Of a stretch of DNA of 46,894 bases, positions 1-8,422 are shown in pieces. The position numbers and the translations under genes were made by a program. A model generated the notes under the pieces. That model was given only the letters and a program-made list of their open reading frames with translations, searched no databases and was not told the DNA's origin. Positions within the stretch are counted from its first letter, which is position 1. Each line of letters opens with the position of its first letter. This stretch comes from Clostridia bacterium (lineage in GTDB: Bacteria; Bacillota; Clostridia; Oscillospirales; Acutalibacteraceae), in assembly GCA_017416345.1 (NCBI GenBank), contig JAFQCR010000036.1, positions 1 through 46,894 on the forward strand, given 5' to 3'.

Positions 1-1
1 G

Positions 2-2617
2 GTATACAGCGGAATCGAAAAAGAGCTTGTAAATAAAGGAACGGCTACCGGCGGTTCGATGCAGTATGCCCTTGGCGCAGACGGCACAACGGCCCCTGCA
101 AGCGGCTGGAGCACCTATGTCCCTGTGGGCAGGGATGCAGGCACCTATTACGTCTGGTATAAGGTGGTCGGCGACGAGAATCACAACGACGTTGCTCCTG
201 CCTGTGTTGCCGTAACCATTGCGAAGAAGCAGATCACAAAGCCTGCGGCAGACAACAGCACCTTTACCTATAACGGCAGTTATCAGACTTATGCAATGAA
301 CGGAGATCCTGCGTTCATCATTGATAACAACGTGCAGAAGAATGCGGGCAGCTATACCGTTACCGCTACACTGCAGGACACCGCCAACTACGAGTGGGCA
401 GACGGTACAACTGCGGTGCTGGAGTACACCTTTAAGATCGAGCAAAAGGAAATCGGTATCTCCTGGAGCAATACCGCGCTTACCTACAACGGAGCGGCAC
501 AGAGACCCACAGCAACCGCCACGGGAGTTGTGACAGGTGAGCAAATCGCTCTGCTGCTCAACGCACCCGAAACCAACGCCGGAAGCTACACCGCAATGGT
601 ACAGGGTATTGACGGTGAAGCGGCGCAAAACTACAAGCTTCCCGCTGGCAGAAGCACCACGTTTACCATTGAGCAGCAGGCCCTTACTATCGTTTGGGGC
701 AACAGCAGCTTTACCTATGACGGTGCAGAAAAGTTCCCGGCCTTTAACGTAGAAGGCATCTGGAATGCAGATGATGTCCAGGTTACCAAAGAAGGCGCAC
801 AGACAAATGCAGGTGAATATACCGCAGAGATATCCGGTCTTACCGGTACAGCCGCAGACAACTATAAGCTCACCGGCACTCTGGCAAAAGCATTTGTTAT
901 TAATAAAGCAGAGCAAGCCGCACCAACCGGACTTTCCAAAACTGATGAAACCATCTCCAAAAAAGCAGACGGTACGATTAGTGGAATTTCTTCCAACATG
1001 GAATACCGCAAGGAAGGCGAAGCTACCTATGAAGCTGTGAACAGCACTGTGCTTGAAAATCTTGTTGCAGGAAAGTATTATGTACGTTATGCCGCAGATA
1101 ACAACCACAATGTATCTTCTGATGCGGAAATTACTATTGGTGCCGGCAGAAAGCTAACTGTTACCGTTCCGCAAAATCAGATTGGATACACACTGATAAC
1201 GACTACACCGGAACTTGATTATTATGGTTCTATCCGTGTGGAATTCAAATTGCTTCCCGGCTATTCTATGACCGAGAACTTTGAAATCTACAACGGAACA
1301 GAACCTATCTGGCAACACTTTAACCAGCAGACGGGCATTTTAGAGTTAACCTTTGTTGCAAGTGATTTTGATTTGACTGTTGCAGGTGTTGCAGATATTT
1401 CCGCACCGGTTGCAGAGATCGACATTAAGAACAATAAGTGGACGAACTTCTGGAACGACATTACCTTTGGCCTGTTCTTTAACGAAACTCAAGACGTTAC
1501 CATCACTGCAGCCGATGCGGGCAGCGGCGTGAATACGATTCAGTATTATCTGGCAGACGATGAACTGGAAATTGATGAAGTAAGAGCAATCACTGATTGG
1601 GTTGACTATAACGGTACATTTAAGATTGATCCCAACAACCACTATGTTGTCTACGCCAAGATTACCGACAATGCAGGCAACACCCTGTATATAAACTCTG
1701 ACGGTATTGTTTTAGACAACATTGCACCTACGCTTGAAGGTATTGAGAATGGTAAAACCTATTACGGCGACCTTACCGTGATTAAATCTGATGAGCAGTT
1801 CTACGACATTAAGGTTGTAACACTTGACGGAGAACCAATGGGCTTTGCCGAAGGTACTTACGGTCTTATTCCTGCCGATAATGCAGAGCATATTGTTGTG
1901 GTTGAAGATCACGCAGGCAACAAGACCACCTACACTGTGACGGTTATGAAGAACTATACCGTAACCTACAAGGCTGACGGTGAGCCGATCTCTACCGAAA
2001 CCGTTGGACACGGCAAGGACGCAAACCTTCCCGCTGTTCCTGCAAAGAACGGATACGTTGGCAAGTGGGACAGCGACGGCAAGAACATCACCGGTGATAC
2101 AACAATTACGGTGGTTTACACGGAAATTCCTGTTGTAAAGCCCAATGAAGTGAAACCGGAGGATAAGACCGACCTTGAGGATACCAAGAAGCAGCTTAAA
2201 GATATGCTGAAGGATCACTCCTACACCGATGAAGATAAAAAGAACATCCAAGATGCCATTGACGATATCGACGATGCTCTTGAAGTGATCGGCAATGTAG
2301 AAGCGGTTGAGGAATTGATCGACAAGCTCCCCGACCCCATTAAGAAGGACGACGAGCCTGCCATCAAAGCAGCAGACGATGCCTACAATGCACTCACCGA
2401 CTATGAGAAATCTCTTGTAGACGAGGGTGCAAAGAAGGCTCTGGACGATGCCAAGGTAGCTCTCGCAGAACTTAACAAGCCTGCTGACACCGACATTCCT
2501 CAGACCGGAGATAACAGCAATATAGCATTGTGGATCGCACTTCTCTTCATCAGCGGTGGTGCAGTTATCACACTGACCGTAGTTGACAGAAAGAGAAGAA
2601 TGGCAAACAATAGATAA
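2..2617 (+). CDS. Sortase-anchored surface protein with MBG-like repeats (5' end outside window)
   Basis: The frame is open to the left edge, so this is the C-terminal part of a larger exported protein. Numbered from the first internal ATG (59), three repeats with the F/LTYNG or FTYDGA start and a NAGxYT middle lie at about residues 57-285, resembling MBG-type bacterial Ig-like domains. An Ig-like part with the DNAGN and DHAGNKTTYTV signatures follows (about 430-650), then an InlB/B-repeat-like stretch ending TITVVYTE, then an acidic helical region. The C-terminus carries IPQTGD (an LPXTG variant), a hydrophobic segment and a basic tail RKRRMANNR, so sortase should attach it to peptidoglycan. 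It is probably a multidomain stalk or adhesin; no catalytic domain is visible. A terminator follows directly. Confidence 0.85.
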   Translation, partial: VYSGIEKELVNKGTATGGSMQYALGADGTTAPASGWSTYVPVGRDAGTYYVWYKVVGDENHNDVAPACVAVTIAKKQITKPAADNSTFTYNGSYQTYAMNGDPAFIIDNNVQKNAGSYTVTATLQDTANYEWADGTTAVLEYTFKIEQKEIGISWSNTALTYNGAAQRPTATATGVVTGEQIALLLNAPETNAGSYTAMVQGIDGEAAQNYKLPAGRSTTFTIEQQALTIVWGNSSFTYDGAEKFPAFNVEGIWNADDVQVTKEGAQTNAGEYTAEISGLTGTAADNYKLTGTLAKAFVINKAEQAAPTGLSKTDETISKKADGTISGISSNMEYRKEGEATYEAVNSTVLENLVAGKYYVRYAADNNHNVSSDAEITIGAGRKLTVTVPQNQIGYTLITTTPELDYYGSIRVEFKLLPGYSMTENFEIYNGTEPIWQHFNQQTGILELTFVASDFDLTVAGVADISAPVAEIDIKNNKWTNFWNDITFGLFFNETQDVTITAADAGSGVNTIQYYLADDELEIDEVRAITDWVDYNGTFKIDPNNHYVVYAKITDNAGNTLYINSDGIVLDNIAPTLEGIENGKTYYGDLTVIKSDEQFYDIKVVTLDGEPMGFAEGTYGLIPADNAEHIVVVEDHAGNKTTYTVTVMKNYTVTYKADGEPISTETVGHGKDANLPAVPAKNGYVGKWDSDGKNITGDTTITVVYTEIPVVKPNEVKPEDKTDLEDTKKQLKDMLKDHSYTDEDKKNIQDAIDDIDDALEVIGNVEAVEELIDKLPDPIKKDDEPAIKAADDAYNALTDYEKSLVDEGAKKALDDAKVALAELNKPADTDIPQTGDNSNIALWIALLFISGGAVITLTVVDRKRRMANNR

Positions 2618-2632
2618 ATAGAGATTAACCCT

Positions 2633-2668
2633 AAAGGGCGATGACAGAATCCGTCATCGCCCTTTTCA
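2633..2668 (+). terminator. Rho-independent terminator after the surface protein
   Basis: A perfect stem of about 13 bp (AAAGGGCGATGAC against GTCATCGCCCTTT) with a 7-nt loop, followed by a short T run. Confidence 0.85.
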
Positions 2669-2727
2669 CATCTCAATTTGAAATAAAAAAACAATTGGAA
2701 ATTCTACTCATAATTTCTACAAAAAGT

Positions 2728-2743
2728 GTGATACTAATATCAC
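2728..2743 (+). promoter_or_regulatory. Inverted repeat upstream of spoVT
   Basis: GTGATA-CTAA-TATCAC lies about 30 bp before the spoVT start. It overlaps GATACTA, which resembles a sporulation sigma (SigF/SigG type) -10 element, with CATAA a plausible -35 about 16-17 bp upstream. It could be the promoter, an autoregulatory SpoVT site, or both. Sequence match only. Confidence 0.35.
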
Positions 2744-2773
2744 ATTAAAATTGTAAAAAGAGGAGATTAATAT

Positions 2774-3316
2774 ATGAAAGCAACAGGTATAGTTAGAAGA
2801 ATCGACGACCTTGGTCGTGTGGTTATTCCGAAGGAGATACGCCGTGTGCTCCGCATAAGGGACGGTGATCCGCTTGAGATCTATACGGCGGGGGACGGCG
2901 AGGTCATCTTCAAAAAATATTCGCCCATCGGCGAGCTTGCGCCCATCGCCGTGCAGTATGCCGAGGCCATGATAAAGCATACCTCGTGCCCCGTTATCAT
3001 ATGCGACCGTGACCATTGCATCGCCGCTGCAGGCATCACTCGCCGTGAGGTGCTTGAGCGCCGTGTTTCGCCCGAATTAGAGGAGCTGGTCGAGTCCCGT
3101 GCATCGTATTTTAAGGGTGTGTCCTCGGGAGAAGCCCCCAAGGTGCTGGAGGGTTTTGACCGCACGGCCTCGGTGATCGTGCCGATCTTAAGCGCAGGCG
3201 ATCTGACGGGAGCCGTCATAATGCTGACCCCCGACGACGGCGCCAACCCCACCGACACCGACATATCGCTGTCCAAGGTCGCCGCATCGTTTTTGGGCAA
3301 GCAGATGGAAGAATGA
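2774..3316 (+). CDS. spoVT: Stage V sporulation protein T (AbrB-type transition regulator)
   Basis: 180 aa, the usual SpoVT length. The N-terminal swapped-hairpin AbrB/MazE DNA-binding domain (residues 1-50) starts MKATGIVRRIDDLGRVVIPK and continues with the typical EIRRVLRIRDGDPLEI. Residues 55-178 form the GAF-like ligand domain of this family. SpoVT is a forespore-specific DNA-binding regulator that adjusts SigG-dependent genes during spore maturation. The start follows AGAGGAG at good spacing. Other sporulation genes (spoVAC here, ylbJ/yqfC/yqfD later) support an endospore former. Confidence 0.95.
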   Translation: MKATGIVRRIDDLGRVVIPKEIRRVLRIRDGDPLEIYTAGDGEVIFKKYSPIGELAPIAVQYAEAMIKHTSCPVIICDRDHCIAAAGITRREVLERRVSPELEELVESRASYFKGVSSGEAPKVLEGFDRTASVIVPILSAGDLTGAVIMLTPDDGANPTDTDISLSKVAASFLGKQMEE

Positions 3317-3704
3317 CCGACCAACAAAAAATGAATGATGAATAGTGAATATTGAATAATGAGAATTCCGGTGTCGGTGTTGCTGACAAAAAACGGACGG
3401 CCATTGGCCGCCCCTACGACAAGGTAAATTGACATTTGTAGGGGACGGCGCCCACGACGTCCCGAACACCGGCTTTCAGAGGCTCTCCCGTTGGGAGAGC
3501 TCCCGACGGATGTCGGGCGAGAGGGCTCGCAAGCCTTCTTGTGAGTTTTGATATATTGTAGGGAAGGCATTTATGCCTTCCGAATCGTGCGCACACATAG
3601 GTGCGCCCCTACGGAAAGCCAATTGATGTTTGTATGGGAGGGCCTCTGCGCCCTCCCAAAAAGCAGCTTATGTCGGCAAAGAAGGTAATTTCAAGAGGTG
3701 TTTT
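3317..3704. repeat. Intergenic mosaic of palindromic repeats
   Basis: No gene is visible. After an AT-rich stretch built on repeated ATGAAT/GTGAAT words, a string of short palindromes follows: one ending CCCCTAC (3395-3417), one starting GTAGGGGACGGCG (3437), a two-hairpin cassette at 3478-3526 (GGCTCTCCC-GTTG-GGAGAGC then CCCGAC-GGAT-GTCGGG), GTAGGGAAGGCATTTATGCC (3558), and GCGCAC...GTGCGCCCCTAC (3588-3612). Open frames on either strand are by-products of the repeats. The end of the stretch carries the spoVAC ribosome-binding site. Confidence 0.75.
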
Positions 3705-4151
3705 ATGAATATGAACGATCCGCAAGGGTACTCAAAAATGGTGGCGGCGGCATCCAAACCGTCGCCCATTGTAAAGGACACCGTCCGTGCGTTTTTGGTC
3801 GGCGGTGGGATATGCGTGCTGGGACAACTGCTGCTGACGGCCTATCTGCCGCTTTTTGAGGACGAGCAAAGTGCCAAAACGCTTGTATCGGTCACGCTGA
3901 TCTTTGCGGCGGCGGTGCTGACCGGCTTCGGCGTGTTTGACAAGATAGCCAAATTCTCGGGAGCAGGCACGCTGGTGCCCATCACCGGCTTTGCCAACTC
4001 GATGGTTTCCCCTGCCATAGAATACAAAACCGAAGGCTTCATATTAGGGGTTGGTGCCAATATGTTCAAGATCGCAGGCCCTGTCATCGTCTACGGCACG
4101 GTTGCGAGTGTGGTTTACGGGGTTATTTATTGGATAACAATATTGCTTTAG
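3705..4151 (+). CDS. spoVAC: Stage V sporulation protein AC
   Basis: 148 aa, the normal SpoVAC size, with four hydrophobic segments and the conserved C-terminal GFILGVGANMFKIAGPVIV region. SpoVAC is an inner-membrane part of the SpoVA channel that moves dipicolinic acid into the forespore and out at germination. ATG 3705 is chosen because AAGAGGTG lies just upstream; an upstream start would read into the palindromic repeats. spoVAD and spoVAE, the usual operon partners, do not follow. Instead there is a hairpin element and accessory genes, and two further copies of this gene's last ~40 codons lie at 8215 and 9683. Confidence 0.93.
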   Translation: MNMNDPQGYSKMVAAASKPSPIVKDTVRAFLVGGGICVLGQLLLTAYLPLFEDEQSAKTLVSVTLIFAAAVLTGFGVFDKIAKFSGAGTLVPITGFANSMVSPAIEYKTEGFILGVGANMFKIAGPVIVYGTVASVVYGVIYWITILL

Positions 4152-4152
4152 A

Positions 4153-4565
4153 GAAAGGCCCCCTTGCCTAAAGGGGGCTGGATTTTTGCGAAGCAAAAAG
4201 ACTGAGGGAGTTGCGATTAGGGATAATTCGCCCAAAACAGTGTCTTTTTGCGGTATAATGCGTCAAAAGCCCACGGTACGCGTCAGCGTTACCGTGGGCT
4301 TTTTCCTTTTATACCAACAAAAATTCATTTGTTTTGGGTGCTATGCAGTTTTGTAGGATGAAATTTGAAGTTGCTGCGAAGTTGAAAAATGCAGGAATAC
4401 TGCCGTATTTCAAGGCTTTTCAACGAGCGGCGGCTCAAATTTCACCGAAAAACCGATTTCTCCCTAATCGCAACTCCCTTGGGGGATTGATTTGTGTTCT
4501 CTCAATCCCTCCGTCAAAAATCAAAGATTTTTGCCACTTCCCTTTAGGCAAGGGAGGCTAAAAAA
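4153..4565. repeat. Two inverted two-hairpin cassettes interrupted by a MITE
   Basis: The left cassette (4155-4204) has stem GGCCCCC...GGGGGC, then a second stem TTTTTGCGAAGCAAAAA. The right cassette (about 4496-4561) is the same design in reverse: GGGAGGC preceded by its partner, a second hairpin AAAAATCAAAGATTTTT, and CAATCCCTCCGTC. Together they form an imperfect inverted repeat like the one at 9808-9951. A 275-bp MITE (4205-4479) sits between the arms, evidently inserted later. Confidence 0.65.
4205..4479. mobile_element. 275-bp MITE, copy 1
   Basis: It is bounded by 19-bp terminal inverted repeats AGGGAGTTGCGATTAGGGA (4205-4223) and TCCCTAATCGCAACTCCCT (4461-4479), a perfect match. Inside is a strong palindrome, AAGCCCACGGTA...TACCGTGGGCTT, near 4269-4302. 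A second copy at 16480-16754 has the same length and about eight mismatches by eye. There is no transposase. A short open frame inside (from 4334) exists in both copies but has no recognisable protein features. Target-site duplication is unclear. Confidence 0.85.
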
Positions 4566-4593
4566 GGCTTGACCGTTATGGGCAAGCCTTTCT
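4564..4593 (-). terminator. Terminator for the AraC-type gene
   Basis: AAAGGCTTG and CAAGCCTTT pair around a short loop. The left arm lies just past the stop codon and the right arm overlaps the last codons of the minus-strand gene. T-rich sequence follows on the minus strand. A near-twin lies at 9955-9982. Confidence 0.65.
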
Positions 4594-5385
4594 TGTAGTC
4601 ATATTTCTGTAATTCTGTGGGGAAAGCCCTGTCTTTGACTTGAAAAACTTTGAAAAAGATAACACATCTTGAAAGCCTACCGAATTTGCAATGCACGTGA
4701 CCGGCATATTTGTTGTTTTTAAAAGATTCTCTGCGTATTGAAGCTTTTTATCCAAAATGTATTGCTTGGGTGAGGTGAATAACCGTTTTTTGAAGATGGT
4801 GAAAAGATATGGCTGACTGACACCCAAAAACTCGGTGAGCTCTTTTACCGTTATCGGAAGATATAGGTTAGCGTTTACGTATTTCTCGGCGGCTTCTATA
4901 TATACCTCTGCATTTGTTTTCTGAGAGAGGCTTACAGCTATTTTTGGATGATGTTTGAAAATCCGCAAAAAGGTTTCGAGCATTTCAAAAGGGTTCACGA
5001 CATAAGTATTTTTCTTTATCAGGTCTGTGGACAGTTCTTTTACGACCTCTTTATAATCATAACTGAAAATGTTTGTGTTTTTATCCGCACCGAAAAGCCC
5101 AAAAATTTCCGACATTTTTTTATCGTCTGAAATTACCCACAAAAACTCCCACGGATTTTCCTTGTCGGGATAATAATGCTCACGCATATTTGGAGTTATT
5201 AAAAAGCCTTGACCTGCACAAACGGGGTTTCCGTTAAAATATCCTTTCCCCGATATGACGTAGTGAATGATATATAGGTTTCTCACACCAACGCCAAACC
5301 TTGTGACAGATGGGTCGGAGGCATAGCCTATGTTTGTTATGTTAAGAAGAGGACACTCTGAATCGGAAATAACACTATATCTCAT
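4576..5385 (-). CDS. AraC-family transcriptional regulator
   Basis: 269 aa. The N-terminal ~150 residues match the cupin-like AraC ligand domain (IIHYVISGKGYFNG, then GQGFLITPN). The C-terminal ~100 residues carry two helix-turn-helix motifs, LTEFLGVSQPYLFTIFKKR and IANSVGFQDVLSFSKFFKSK, ending in the usual SPQNYR. It is divergent from the glycyl radical enzyme gene and probably activates it in response to a substrate, a common arrangement for sugar or small-molecule catabolism. ATG 5385 is preferred over GTG 5394 because AAGAGG is correctly spaced for it. The gene is AT-richer than spoVAC, consistent with acquisition. Confidence 0.9.
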   Translation of the reverse strand: MRYSVISDSECPLLNITNIGYASDPSVTRFGVGVRNLYIIHYVISGKGYFNGNPVCAGQGFLITPNMREHYYPDKENPWEFLWVISDDKKMSEIFGLFGADKNTNIFSYDYKEVVKELSTDLIKKNTYVVNPFEMLETFLRIFKHHPKIAVSLSQKTNAEVYIEAAEKYVNANLYLPITVKELTEFLGVSQPYLFTIFKKRLFTSPKQYILDKKLQYAENLLKTTNMPVTCIANSVGFQDVLSFSKFFKSKTGLSPQNYRNMTTRKACP

Positions 5386-5454
5386 TTTAAACACCTCTTT
5401 ATTATGATTTTACCATACACTATTATGAAAATGCAATAGCAAAATACCAATCAA

Positions 5455-5469
5455 AACGATACAATCGTT
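5455..5469. promoter_or_regulatory. Inverted repeat in the AraC/GRE divergent region
   Basis: AACGAT-ACA-ATCGTT lies in the 114 bp between the divergent genes, about 30 bp before the proposed glycyl radical enzyme start. It is a candidate operator for the AraC-type protein. Sequence symmetry only. Confidence 0.35.
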
Positions 5470-5499
5470 ATAAATTACAAAGGGGTGTGTGTTGTGATT

Positions 5500-7459
5500 A
5501 TGAAAAAGTTGCTATATATTGGTGAACATGCGGCTGCAGGGTTGTTTGAAAAACCGCAGGGCAGCCTTTTTTTTGAGAAAAGCTATGGGTTTACGTCGCT
5601 TTTATGAGAATTGCCAACTTCCGGAATATACAGGTAATTCGTTATATCCGTCGGGCAGAGTAGTATCTCCCAATTATATGAGCGGTCTTCCGGTTAATTA
5701 TAAAAAGATTAAAGCCCAAGACGAAGAAATATTAAAACTCATACAAAAAGACTTTTGCTGTTATCAGTCAAGCGTGCCTGAAGAACATACCGTTGCTGGC
5801 AATATGTATACACACTCTATGCCAAACTATGAACGTATTCTAAGAGAGGGTTTCTTATCGTATATTCCACGTATAGAGAAAATCAAAGATAGCGATATGC
5901 GTGAGGGCTTGATGCATTTGATTAACGGAATTGAATGTTATATTAAACGATGTGTTGCATATCTGGAGTCGGTCGGAGCTGACGGTAACCTTATTTCGGC
6001 ATTAAAACAGGTGCCGATGCATCCTGCAAGGGATCTATATGAAGCGGTTGTCTGTTGGAATTTTGTCTTATATCTTGACGGCTGCGATAATTTGGGCTGT
6101 GTGGCGAGCGGGCTATATCCTTACTATAAAGGGGAAGATATAATAAATCTGCTCCGAAACCTATTTGATAATTTGGATGTAAACGACGGTTATACTATGG
6201 CTTTGGGAATGGATTACAATCCTTTGACATTACAATGCCTTGAGGCCGTCAAGGGAAAACGCCGACCAATGATTGAACTGTTTGTAGACCAAAATACTCC
6301 CAATGAAATCTGGGAGAAGGCTTTCGAGAGCATTCGAACATCAAACGGCCAACCTGCATTTTATAATCCGCAGGTGTTACTTGGTGGATTACAAAAGAAA
6401 TTTAAAAATATTCGCGATGAGGACATAAAGAAGTTTTGCGGTGGCGGATGCACTGAAGCCATGCTGGCAGGGCTTTCCAACGTGGGTTCTCTTGATGCAG
6501 GAATCAATCTGCTGCTGATTCTTGAAAAATGTATAAAAACCGAACTTGTAATAGCCAAGGACTTTGACGACTTTTATATGAAGTATATTAACGCAGTAAA
6601 AGAGGTTGTTGACACAGTCACAACAGAAATCGGCAATTCTCAAACAGAGAGAGCAAAGCACAATCCGTTGCCTATGCGCACTTTGCTTATTGATGATTGC
6701 ATTGATAACGGCCTTGATTATAATAACGGTGGCGCAAGATATAAATGGAGCATTATAAATTTTGCGGGAATGATTAATGTTATTGATGCAATGCTGGTTA
6801 TTCGTGATTATATTTTTGAAAATAATATTTTTAGTGCGACAGAATTGATAGCAAAGCTTGAAAAAAATGATAAAGATTTTCTTGTCCGGTTGAGAAATCA
6901 CAGTGTTAGCTTTGGCAGTGATAATTCTGATGCAAATTCCTTCTCAAATAAAATATCAACCGACATTTTTTCAATGCTTGATGATAAAAAGCCTCCTTTT
7001 GGTGAAGGCTTCTTGCCGGCGTCTATCCAGTTTATGTCACAAGTGAAAGCAGGAAAAAAGGTTGGTGCCACACCCGACGGAAGAGAAGCAGGTGCACCGC
7101 TTTGTGATTCCCTAGCTGCTATATTCGGAAAAGATACCAAGGGCCCTACCGCATTGCTGAACAGCGTCACTTCCTTAAATTTAAATCGCGCGCTTGGCGT
7201 GCCGGTACTGAATTTTAACATCGATCCTGATTTTAAGGATGAGGTACTAAAGGCCTTGATTTTGGGTTATATGAAGCAGGGTGGAATTCAAATACAAATC
7301 ACTTGTATTTCAAGAGAAATGTTGGAAGAGGCCTATAGGAATCCGGAAGAACATAAAAACCTTGTTGTGCGAGTAGGCGGATATTCTGAGTATTTCTATC
7401 GTTTGAACGATGAATTGAAGCGAATGGTTATAGAGCGGACGATTCAAAATGAGGTGTGA
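5500..7459 (+). CDS. Glycyl radical enzyme of unknown substrate, probable early frameshift
   Basis: The pyruvate formate-lyase superfamily is indicated by a C-terminal glycyl-radical loop RVGGYSEYF (Gly codon 7379-7381) and the active-site loop FCGGGCTEAML (Cys codon 6449-6451). GCTE, rather than the Cys-Cys of pyruvate formate-lyase, resembles the GCxE of dehydratases and C-N lyases, so a radical elimination is more likely than pyruvate cleavage. The long open frame begins at TTG 5519 with no ribosome-binding site. ATG 5500, behind AGGGGTG, reads MKKLLYIGEHAAAGLFEKPQ but is in another frame and stops 35 codons on. Dropping one T from the T8 run (5567-5574) joins the two into a continuous protein of about 652 aa. 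The alternative start ATG 5585 would give a shortened but intact protein. The activase gene overlaps by 4 bp. Confidence 0.85.
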
Positions 7460-8193
7460 TTTTGCAAGGAAAGATTATAAATATTACACGCTTTTGCACC
7501 GATGACGGACCGGGGATACGAACTACTGTGTTTCTAAAAGGCTGTCCACTCAGATGTATTTGGTGCCATAATCCCGAATCGCAAAAATCGGATGAAGAAC
7601 AATATGTAAACGGAGAAATAGTCGGCAAAACAATTTCTGTGCAAGAGATATTTGATGAAATCTTGAAGGACAAGGTTTTCTACGAAACTTCTGGAGGTGG
7701 AGTAACGATTTCCGGAGGAGAGCCGTTGTATCAGCCGGAATTTACAACAGAAATTTTAAGGCTTTGCAAAGAAAGTAATCTACATACCTGTATTGAAACC
7801 AGTGGTTTTGCGATAGAAAGCACCATTCGAAAAGTCTTAAAATACTGTGATTTGGTGCTTTTTGATATAAAAGAAACGGATGCCAAAAAGCTTTTGGAAT
7901 ATACAGGCGCTACACTAAATATTGTTTTGCAGAATCTAAAAATTGTCAATGATATGAAAATACCGTTTGTAATCAGATTGCCAATTATCCCCGGTATTAA
8001 TGACCGGAATGAGCACTTTTTAAAAGTGAAGGCAATTGCGGAAGGGTTAGTGTTTTGCCGCGGTATTGAGATTATGCCGTATCACAAATTAGGGGAATAT
8101 AAGTACCAACAGTTAGGCAAAGAGTATCTTTGCCGGAACATTGTTGAGCCATCCAAGGATGATGTAGAAAAATGGAAAAGTTTATTAAAATGA
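7456..8193 (+). CDS. Glycyl radical enzyme activating enzyme (radical SAM)
   Basis: 245 aa. It carries the radical SAM cluster motif CPLRCIWC (CxxxCxxC), the family start FCTDDGPGIRTTVFLKGC, SGGEP (SAM binding), and ETSG and RLPIIPG strands. It would install the glycyl radical on the upstream enzyme. It lacks the ferredoxin-like insert with extra cysteines seen in many dehydratase activases, so it resembles compact PflA-like activases. The GTG start overlaps the upstream TGA (GTGTGA), which implies translational coupling and a 1:1 pair. A spoVAC 3' remnant begins about 20 bp after the stop. Confidence 0.93.
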   Translation: MILQGKIINITRFCTDDGPGIRTTVFLKGCPLRCIWCHNPESQKSDEEQYVNGEIVGKTISVQEIFDEILKDKVFYETSGGGVTISGGEPLYQPEFTTEILRLCKESNLHTCIETSGFAIESTIRKVLKYCDLVLFDIKETDAKKLLEYTGATLNIVLQNLKIVNDMKIPFVIRLPIIPGINDRNEHFLKVKAIAEGLVFCRGIEIMPYHKLGEYKYQQLGKEYLCRNIVEPSKDDVEKWKSLLK

Positions 8194-8214
8194 CTGTGTC
8201 TTATATTGACAGCA

Positions 8215-8337
8215 GCAGAAGGATTTATCTTAGGTGTTGGTGCAAATATGTTCAAGATCGCAGGACCGGTTATTGTTTACGGTACCGTAGCAAGTGTTAT
8301 TTACGGAATCATTTATTATATATGTACGATAGTGTAG
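8215..8337 (+). pseudogene. spoVAC 3'-end remnant 1 (40 codons)
   Basis: Read from 8215, the frame gives AEGFILGVGANMFKIAGPVI and continues in register with the SpoVAC C-terminus to a stop at 8335-8337. There is no start codon or ribosome-binding site. It differs from the intact gene (3705-4151) mostly at synonymous positions, with one identical run of about 20 bp (AATATGTTCAAGATCGCAGG). Homology begins at the same codon as in remnant 2. The TAG stop lies inside a GTAGGGGCGGC palindrome. Confidence 0.85.
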
Positions 8338-8360
8338 GGGCGGCAGAATGCCGCCCCTAC
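8334..8360. repeat. GTAGGGG...CCCCTAC palindrome
   Basis: A 27-bp near-perfect palindrome, GTAGGGGCGGC then AGAAT then GCCGCCCCTAC. It overlaps the stop codon of the spoVAC remnant and belongs to the same family as the palindromes near 3.4, 32.6-33.2 and 37.5-37.95 kb. Confidence 0.8.
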
Positions 8361-8384
8361 ATTGTTGTCTCTTCAGCAAAGAAT

Positions 8385-8411
8385 AAACCCCCGGTTGAAC
8401 CGGGGGTTTTG
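8385..8411. terminator. Bidirectional terminator
   Basis: AAACCCCCGGTT-GA-ACCGGGGGTTTT has a strong GC stem with A and T tracts on both sides. It is placed between the activase/remnant and the convergent esterase gene, so it can serve both strands. Confidence 0.85.
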
Positions 8412-8422
8412 ATTTAAAAAAA

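Noticed and set aside
2881-3570. Long minus-strand open frame across spoVT and its 3' repeats
   Set aside because: Antisense to spoVT and then made of palindromic repeats; no start signals.
4334-4561. Open frame starting MGAMQFCRMKFEVAAKLKNA, also present at 16609-16791
   Set aside because: Both copies lie inside the MITE and run out into different flanks. There is no ribosome-binding site, and the shared sequence is explained by the repeat.
8172-8417. Open frame over spoVAC remnant 1
   Set aside because: It is in the wrong frame relative to the SpoVAC homology; the conserved peptide reads in another frame without a start codon.
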